From NCBI GenBank assembly GCA_013397695.1, contig VYZI01000526.1, positions 249,143 through 313,142 on the forward strand: DNA of 64,000 nucleotides, in the 5' to 3' direction. The stretch is from Centropus unirufus (lineage: Eukaryota > Chordata > Aves > Cuculiformes > Centropidae). The notes beneath the pieces were generated by a model. That model saw only the letters and a program-made list of their open reading frames with translations, was not told the origin of the DNA and did not search any database. Position numbers and translations under genes: made by a program. Shown here one piece after another: positions 63,490 to 64,000 of the stretch; positions within the stretch are counted from its first letter, which is position 1; the number at the start of each line of letters is the position of its first letter.

Positions 63490-63915
63490 CACAGGATCAC
63501 ATAATCCTTTAGGTGGGAAAAGACCTTTAAGATCACCCAGCCCAGGTGCTAACCCAGCACTGCCAGCCCGACCTCTGAACCACGTCCCTAAGCCCCACAT
63601 CCCCAAACACCTCCATGGACGGTGCCTCAGCCTCTCCCCTGGGCAGCCTGTTCCACTGCTCGACAGCCCTTTCCATGAAGCACTATTTCCTAATATCGAG
63701 GGTAAAGCTCCCCTGACGCAAATGGAAGCCGTTTCCTCTTATCCTATCTCCTGTTGCTTGGGAGAAGAGACCAACGGCCAGTGTTGCTACAACCTCCTCT
63801 AGGGCAGTTCTGGAGAGGAATGGTGTTCCCTCATCTCCTCTTCTCCAGCCTAAACAGGCCCAGTTCCTTCAGCCACTCCTCCCAAGCCTGGCGCTCCGGA
63901 CCCTTTGGCAGCACC
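63490..63915 (-). mobile_element. CR1 LINE fragment, 3' end, minus strand
   Basis: Read on the plus strand, this is the reverse complement of an avian CR1 3' end. It has GGATCACATAATCCTTTAGG, TGGGAAAAGACCTTTAAGAT, GGGCAGCCTGTTCCACTGCT, TTGGGAGAAGAGACCAACGG, CTACAACCTCCT, and CTTCTCCAGCCTAAACAGGC, in the family's usual order. The element therefore lies on the minus strand with its 3' end at 63490 and is 5'-truncated near 63915. It is moderately diverged and non-coding. Confidence 0.95.
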
Positions 63916-64000
63916 TTCATATAAGGAACCTGGGGAGGGATTTTTCTCAAGAACTTTTTGTGCTAGGACGGTAAGGAATGGCTTTAAACCGGAGCTGGGG

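Noticed and set aside
433..64000. tRNA or other small RNA genes.
   Set aside because: I looked for A-box and B-box pairs and cloverleaf-like arms around GGTTCGA-type words and found none convincing. A tRNA or covariance-model scan would settle it.

Overview
This is a vertebrate nuclear window, most likely from a bird. It has two spliced genes with GT-AG introns, two CR1 LINE 3' ends of the avian kind, short introns and CpG-rich promoter islands. It is not microbial, and I see no operon, CRISPR array, phage or plasmid module. The two recognised genes are ADA (adenosine deaminase, + strand) and PKIG (cAMP-dependent protein kinase inhibitor gamma, - strand). They lie tail to tail, which matches the PKIG/ADA neighbourhood of other amniotes. 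I read both by joining exons by eye; all exon edges carry consensus splice dinucleotides and the joined frames stay open.

Layout. 1-432 is an assembly gap. 433-9400 is intergenic, with a C-rich tract beside the gap and one possible old interspersed repeat (about 1640-2070). 9400-9712 is the GC-rich ADA promoter, with a 36-bp minisatellite and two GC boxes. 9713-28583 holds the 11 coding exons of ADA, giving 359 residues with every zinc-binding and catalytic residue of the family in place. Intron 1 (6.9 kb) opens with a second minisatellite of alternating 21- and 24-bp units. 28584-30250 is the ADA 3' untranslated and downstream region, with three possible poly(A) signals. PKIG follows on the other strand: poly(A) signal near 32060, last coding exon 32892-32971, start-codon exon 34083-34258. 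Together these encode a 76-residue PKI-gamma. A CpG island around 48.25-48.8 kb carries a minus-strand GTAAGT donor and may hold a PKIG non-coding first exon. The rest (34.3-48.2 and 48.8-64 kb) is intron or intergenic DNA with CR1 pieces, simple repeats and one short gap.

How the genes relate. ADA deaminates adenosine and deoxyadenosine in purine salvage. PKIG encodes a small pseudosubstrate inhibitor of the PKA catalytic subunit. They share a locus but not a pathway; their 3' ends are about 2 kb apart.

Most noteworthy: the PKI-gamma pseudosubstrate site reads RRNAE, with an acidic residue where PKI proteins normally have Ile, Leu or Val. Also of note are the two different minisatellites flanking ADA exon 1, and a 210-codon open frame antisense to the end of PKIG. 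I found no convincing new biological system.
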